Shown here in pieces: positions 60,762 through 64,000 of a stretch of DNA of 64,000 bases. The notes under the pieces were generated by a model. It did no database searches. It was not told the DNA's origin and saw only the letters and a list, made by a program, of their open reading frames with translations. The stretch's first letter is position 1; each line of letters starts with the position of its first letter. The position numbers and the translations under genes were made by a program. The DNA comes from Aralia elata (lineage: Eukaryota; Streptophyta; Magnoliopsida; Apiales; Araliaceae): NCBI GenBank assembly GCA_034770075.1, contig CM068379.1, forward strand, positions 23,993,506 through 24,057,505, given 5' to 3'.

Positions 60762-62185
60762 GACCTATTCCATAGCAAGTGTTAGCTATGGGCACTATTT
60801 CAACAAGCTAATCTGTAGTCGTCCATTGTATGATCTAAGGGGTGAGATTGAATATGGCTTGGGCCTGGCCGCTAGTAAGACCTGCAGCCAGTGCAACCCC
60901 ACTAGCAGTCAGACTAATGACTATTATGCCCTTATTTTGACTTTTCAAACTGACTACTAGTAAGACCTGCGGCCAGAATACAGGGAAATAAAAATTTGTC
61001 TTTTCAAACTAGCCGCTAGTAAGACCTGCGGCCAGAATACAGGAAAATAAAAAGGAGAAGGGCCTTGCCACAGGTATTCAATCTCACCCCTTAGATCATA
61101 CAATGGACGGCCATAGATCAGCTTGCTGGAATAGTGTCCATAGCTAATGCTTGCTATGGAATAGGTCCCTAATATATATATATATATAGAGGTAGGTATG
61201 CTTTTGAAATATCATTTATTTAAATAAGAACAGTCCTAAATCATTCTCTTTCCTGTGAAACTTCAGGTAGTTAAAGTTGTAACAGTTTCTCACAAAACCA
61301 CAAAAAAATTTATGTTTTTTTTATTATATTATTTTCCTTTTAAGTAATTAAATAAGAAAGCAAACATGCAAATCCACAGCGGTAAAACATGATTCAGAGA
61401 GAAAATTTAAAAAAATGCCAAAGCATGAGATAGTGTTTGTAACTATGTCACCGGTATATACTTACATTATGTTTGGATTGGAGGAATGAAATTGATGAAG
61501 GAATGAAATAGAGAGTGGAATGGAGAGTGGAATGATTCATTCCATTCCTGACTGGACTGAATCATTCTGTACCCTCCCCTAAGGAATAAAAGTCACAAAT
61601 TTAACAGGAATAGAAATGATTCATTCCATTCCAATGGAACAACAAAAGCATTAAATCACCGCAGGGTCCAAATAGATAGCCATGCATTTCTAAGAAAACT
61701 AGATCAGAACTTCAAGGAATAAAAACACGCTAAGTGAAAGCAACAGATCACAAATGAGTTTTATTTTAGTTGTGAACATTGAATGGGATCGAAAGAACCA
61801 GACCTTAGCCCAAGCAACCCTCTTATACTGATTTGCATGTTGCTGCACAATCCTCCGGTGTCTTTGCACCCAGTCATCTCCTAACAAATCCTTAGCTTCA
61901 GACCTAAACAACAAAATTATATAAGCACACATAGCTGCTGATGATTTCAACAAGTTATCTGGATATTGTGTGCATACAACAAACCTGCGAACAGATCTGA
62001 CCATATAATGAATGTTGTTCATAAGAAACAAGTGAGTCAAAGACGTATCTCTATACTGCTTGGACTTCCCATCCAAATTGGTTTGAAGAGCCTGCATTAT
62101 TCGCATAGTTACAGAGGCCAGCTGAGAATTGGAGTCGCCACCATTTTCAAACTCTTGGAAAAGTTGCTTCAAGGTTGATTGATAG
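53508..62185 (-). CDS. EXO70A1: Exocyst subunit EXO70A1-like, five 3' exons
   Basis: EXO70 subunits bind membrane lipids and help the exocyst tether secretory vesicles at the plasma membrane; EXO70A1 acts in polar growth and cell-wall delivery. Exons, in coding order: 62185-61985, 61903-61804, 59244-59132, 58008-57862, 53625-53508. All junctions are GT/AG and phases agree, giving about 225 residues of the C-terminal part of a protein of about 640. Recognised blocks are YQSTLKQLFQEF, IHYMVRSVRRSEAKDLLGDD, QHANQYKRVAWAK, LSIQGLTSSGGG, GVSRAIVKDR, RQSQWTVPDTELRESLRL and EDLDRMLGEFFEGKTLNE, then the stop at 53510-53508. The exons have no lesion, so the gene looks functional. Upstream exons were not found before 64000, so the next intron exceeds 1.8 kb. 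Which EXO70A paralogue it is remains uncertain. Confidence 0.92.
53715..56492. mobile_element. Solo LTR in an EXO70 intron (about 2.8 kb)
   Basis: It begins TGAGACATCTC and ends GAGGGATGTAACA, with the duplication TCAAC at 53710-53714 and 56493-56497. The terminal bases form an imperfect short inverted repeat. A TATA-like stretch lies near 53918, after TGGGCTTGGCCCAAAT. A CTACAACTTTCATTCTTTAA phrase (54366) also occurs in the gypsy LTRs here. A MITE sits inside at about 55173-55480. Probably gypsy, by length and that phrase. Confidence 0.7.
55173..55480. mobile_element. MITE with three internal palindromes
   Basis: Imperfect terminal inverted repeats of about 30 bp share TGATC and CCAAAGTT at both ends, and AT runs flank them (55154-55172, 55482-55490). 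Inside, 27-bp palindromes at 55278-55304, 55311-55337 and 55344-55370 are spaced exactly 33 bp apart. No coding potential. Confidence 0.65.
56498..57861. other. Remaining intron sequence, EXO70
   Basis: AT-rich, no gene seen. A compound microsatellite of AT then AC lies near 57189-57222. A short GC-rich patch near 57450-57500 (CACCTAGGCCGCC) may be a transposon scrap. Confidence 0.5.
58246..59028. mobile_element. Probable MITE or short DNA transposon in an EXO70 intron
   Basis: Imperfect inverted ends of over 30 bp share CAAGGGTGGTC at 58271-58281 and its complement near 58995-59005, with related outer parts (GTGATGGACGCAG and TTGACGGATGTAGG). The body is AT-rich with no transposase. A compound AT/AC microsatellite lies at about 58934-58966. 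The target duplication is unclear. Confidence 0.5.
59393..59407 (+). repeat. Poly(G) run in an EXO70 intron
   Basis: Fifteen consecutive G on the plus strand (C on the sense strand of EXO70). Confidence 0.9.
60692..60759 (+). repeat. (AT)n microsatellite next to a MITE
   Basis: An uninterrupted AT run of nearly 70 bp abuts the left end of the MITE at 60760. A shorter AT run follows its right end at 61171-61188. Confidence 0.95.
60760..61169. mobile_element. MITE with long terminal inverted repeats (410 bp)
   Basis: Terminal inverted repeats of about 95 bp (60760-60855 and 61075-61169), starting GGGACCTATTCCATAGCAAG, differ at only a few bases. Both ends lie in AT runs, as with rice Micron-type MITEs. 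The core has a tandem repeat of about 60 bp (CTAGTAAGACCTGCGGCCAG at 60957 and 61016, variant at 60871). Confidence 0.88.
61466..61675. mobile_element. Possible small hAT-like MITE
   Basis: TATGTTTGGA near 61469 and TCCAAATAG near 61668 could be inverted ends. Between them GGAATGATTCATTCC-type inverted motifs recur. No target duplication was confirmed. Confidence 0.35.
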
Positions 62186-62942
62186 CTGAATATTTGCCGG
62201 GACATTCATATCAACAACTCAATAAAAAATAAAGAAGATAGCGAGCAAAAGGAAGTTCAAGCACTAAAAGCTATGATGATAGGCACAGCTGCATTATTTA
62301 AATGATTACAGTATCTCTCAAATTGTAAACCTTTATGGCAAAGGCATAACTCATGACTGGGTGATATTAGCATATTGCATGTTTATTTTCTAAACCATCA
62401 CCACTAAAAAAGCATCTAATACTACATTGGAGGCAATAAATATACCTAATAGTCACATTGAGTTGGGTTAGTCATGATTGATTTGGCTTGTATTTGCAGT
62501 AATAAAGAGCTTAATTTGAGAACTTCGACCCAGTGAAATACAAGATCAATTAATTCTATTTATATTTTATTAATTTAAAAAAAAAAAAAATGAGAGAGAT
62601 TACTTCAGAGTGGTACACAATTTACTTTTGAGTAACCAAAGGGTATTGATATATACTGCATTTATGGATATCCAAGAAAATGAGCATACAAGTTACTGCC
62701 AAAGTTTTACAATAAATTCAATCTAGTTTCCTTTCGTTCCTCTTTACTTTTTGTCATGAATATCGATTTCAGCTGGGCACATAAATTAAAGGATAGCACT
62801 ATTTAGGAGCAAAGTGAGAAAAAGCCAGATACGATTTTTTGACACAAGTCCAGTGATGCAATGACACATTTGAAGAGCAAATGGTAGACTTACCAAAGAG
62901 ACAACGACAAGGTAACTCAGCTCATTTAACTGATTGAAGAGA

Positions 62943-62973
<31 letters not shown>

Positions 62974-64000
62974 GGAAAGATGATTGCAGAAAATGCAATA
63001 TTAAGCATGAACCATAAATTGAGGGCATTAATCTTTTTGTGGTAGCATCCTGGAAAGAAGGGAGCATAGAACTGGTCATTAGAGCTTTAAGCAGGAGCAC
63101 CGTCACAATGCAATCACAGCAAGGTTCAAAAGTTTCGGCATATCGGCCGAAATTTCAGGTATCAGAGCGGTTTTGGCCCTTGCTGAACCGCAATCTTGAT
63201 ACGAGTTGAAAATTCAGCGATTATTCATGTAAAGGGTAAAAATTTTGGCTTATCAAGTATCAACGTAGTAGAACGGTTTTGAACCAAATAGCGGAGAAAT
63301 TTCGGCGCAAAAGGGAGAAACGCCACACAGACAAAAAATTGTATTTAATACATTTTAATACCTAATTGGGATTATAAAATAAAATAAACCTAGTATTCAA
63401 GTTAACTACAACTTGTAAAATTATACCCAAACTACTAAGCAAAAAACAATTATACATACTATATAGTACCTAAGTTAACTAGAGCTTGAAAAAAATGTAA
63501 CCATTTTACTTAAAATATATATTTTATACATATTAATTATAAAAAAAAAAAAAAAAAATTGTACCTATATAGTACTTAGTTAAGTATAACTTGAAAATAT
63601 CTTAGAATTTACAATTCAATTATAATGCAATGTAGCATTAGAAAAGTCTGCGAGATGTCTATTTTATTATTAGACAGTGTTATGTATAGTAGATAGTGTT
63701 TTTTGTGAACTAAATTGATCCATCTTGTTCTTTTAGTTTAGGATTTTTTCAAAAAGATTTTGAAGCTCCTAACTAGCGTTACGGATCACCCGAAACCAAC
63801 ACGAGTCAAAAAATAACCTACCGAATTATAGGCCACTACCGCGACTTTGAACCATGAATCGCAGTGAATCAAGGCAACTTGCAATGGCAGAGGGATAACT
63901 AATGCCATATTCTCATACAAGTGGCAATAATTGTAAACCATACAGAGCTTTTTATATGATTCCTGGTAAGAGCAACTTTATAAATAACCATAAGGTATAG
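62186..64000. other. EXO70 intron continuing to the window end
   Basis: No exon was found. A GA microsatellite lies at about 62939-62975. Around 63122-63855 the ends GGTTCAAAAGTTTCGGC and, inverted, GGTTCAAAGTCGCGGTAG resemble each other and may bound an old DNA transposon. A poly(A) run is at 63541-63558. Confidence 0.45.

Noticed and set aside
62330..62385. Minus-strand HPVMSYAF-like reading resembling the next EXO70 exon
   Set aside because: Only a few residues match, the frame has no proper splice sites, and the rest of the block is absent.
62786..63106. 106-aa minus frame in the EXO70 intron as an extra exon
   Set aside because: It runs through a GA microsatellite and has no EXO70 similarity in any frame.

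Overview
The window is nuclear DNA of a flowering plant, most likely a eudicot; the species cannot be named from the sequence. The evidence is a dense nest of Ty1/copia and Ty3/gypsy LTR retrotransposons, a decayed insertion of chloroplast DNA (NUPT), MITEs, and the intron-rich 3' half of one host gene, an EXO70A1-like exocyst subunit. No bacterial genes, operons or CRISPR arrays are present.

Layout. 1-10186: copia element A1 (1.82-kb LTRs, left end outside the window), carrying a gypsy solo LTR (1154-2966). 10187-26210: an older copia relative A2 (decayed RT/RNase H, then its 3' LTR). Its LTR is split by a minus-strand solo LTR (11622-24736, TSD ACTAA), which is itself split by a complete Tekay/Del-type chromovirus (11850-23410, TSD CAAAT). 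26211-27875: very old gypsy pol debris on the minus strand. 27876-about 44135: a small CACTA-type fragment split by copia A3 (28019-43725, TSD GAAAA), which is split by a pol-less gypsy derivative (35264-41719, minus strand, TSD GCAGT). About 44136-48531: unassigned LTR-like DNA, then the 3' part and LTR of a different copia-like element. 48536-52018: chloroplast inverted-repeat DNA (ycf1 start, trnN, trnR, rrn5, rrn4.5, part of rrn23). 52019-53507: intergenic. 53508-64000: EXO70A1-like gene on the minus strand, five 3' exons with introns swollen by a solo LTR and several MITEs.

How it fits together. The only gene likely to work for the plant is EXO70. It encodes a subunit of the complex that tethers secretory vesicles to the plasma membrane. 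The transposons are all defective in coding. Most lesions are C-to-T or G-to-A changes, as expected from deamination of methylated cytosine in silenced repeats. TSDs and nesting give an order of insertion: the gypsy debris precedes CACTA, which precedes A3, which precedes the pol-less gypsy; and A2 precedes the minus-strand solo LTR, which precedes the Tekay element.

Most notable signals. (1) A series of hairpins in the copia leader that share a GTG-TCAC-CAC apex. (2) GC-rich near-perfect palindromes in the LTRs or leaders of unrelated element families, with paired changes between copies. (3) A coiled-coil ORF before gag in the Tekay element. (4) Three 27-bp palindromes at an exact 33-bp period inside a MITE.
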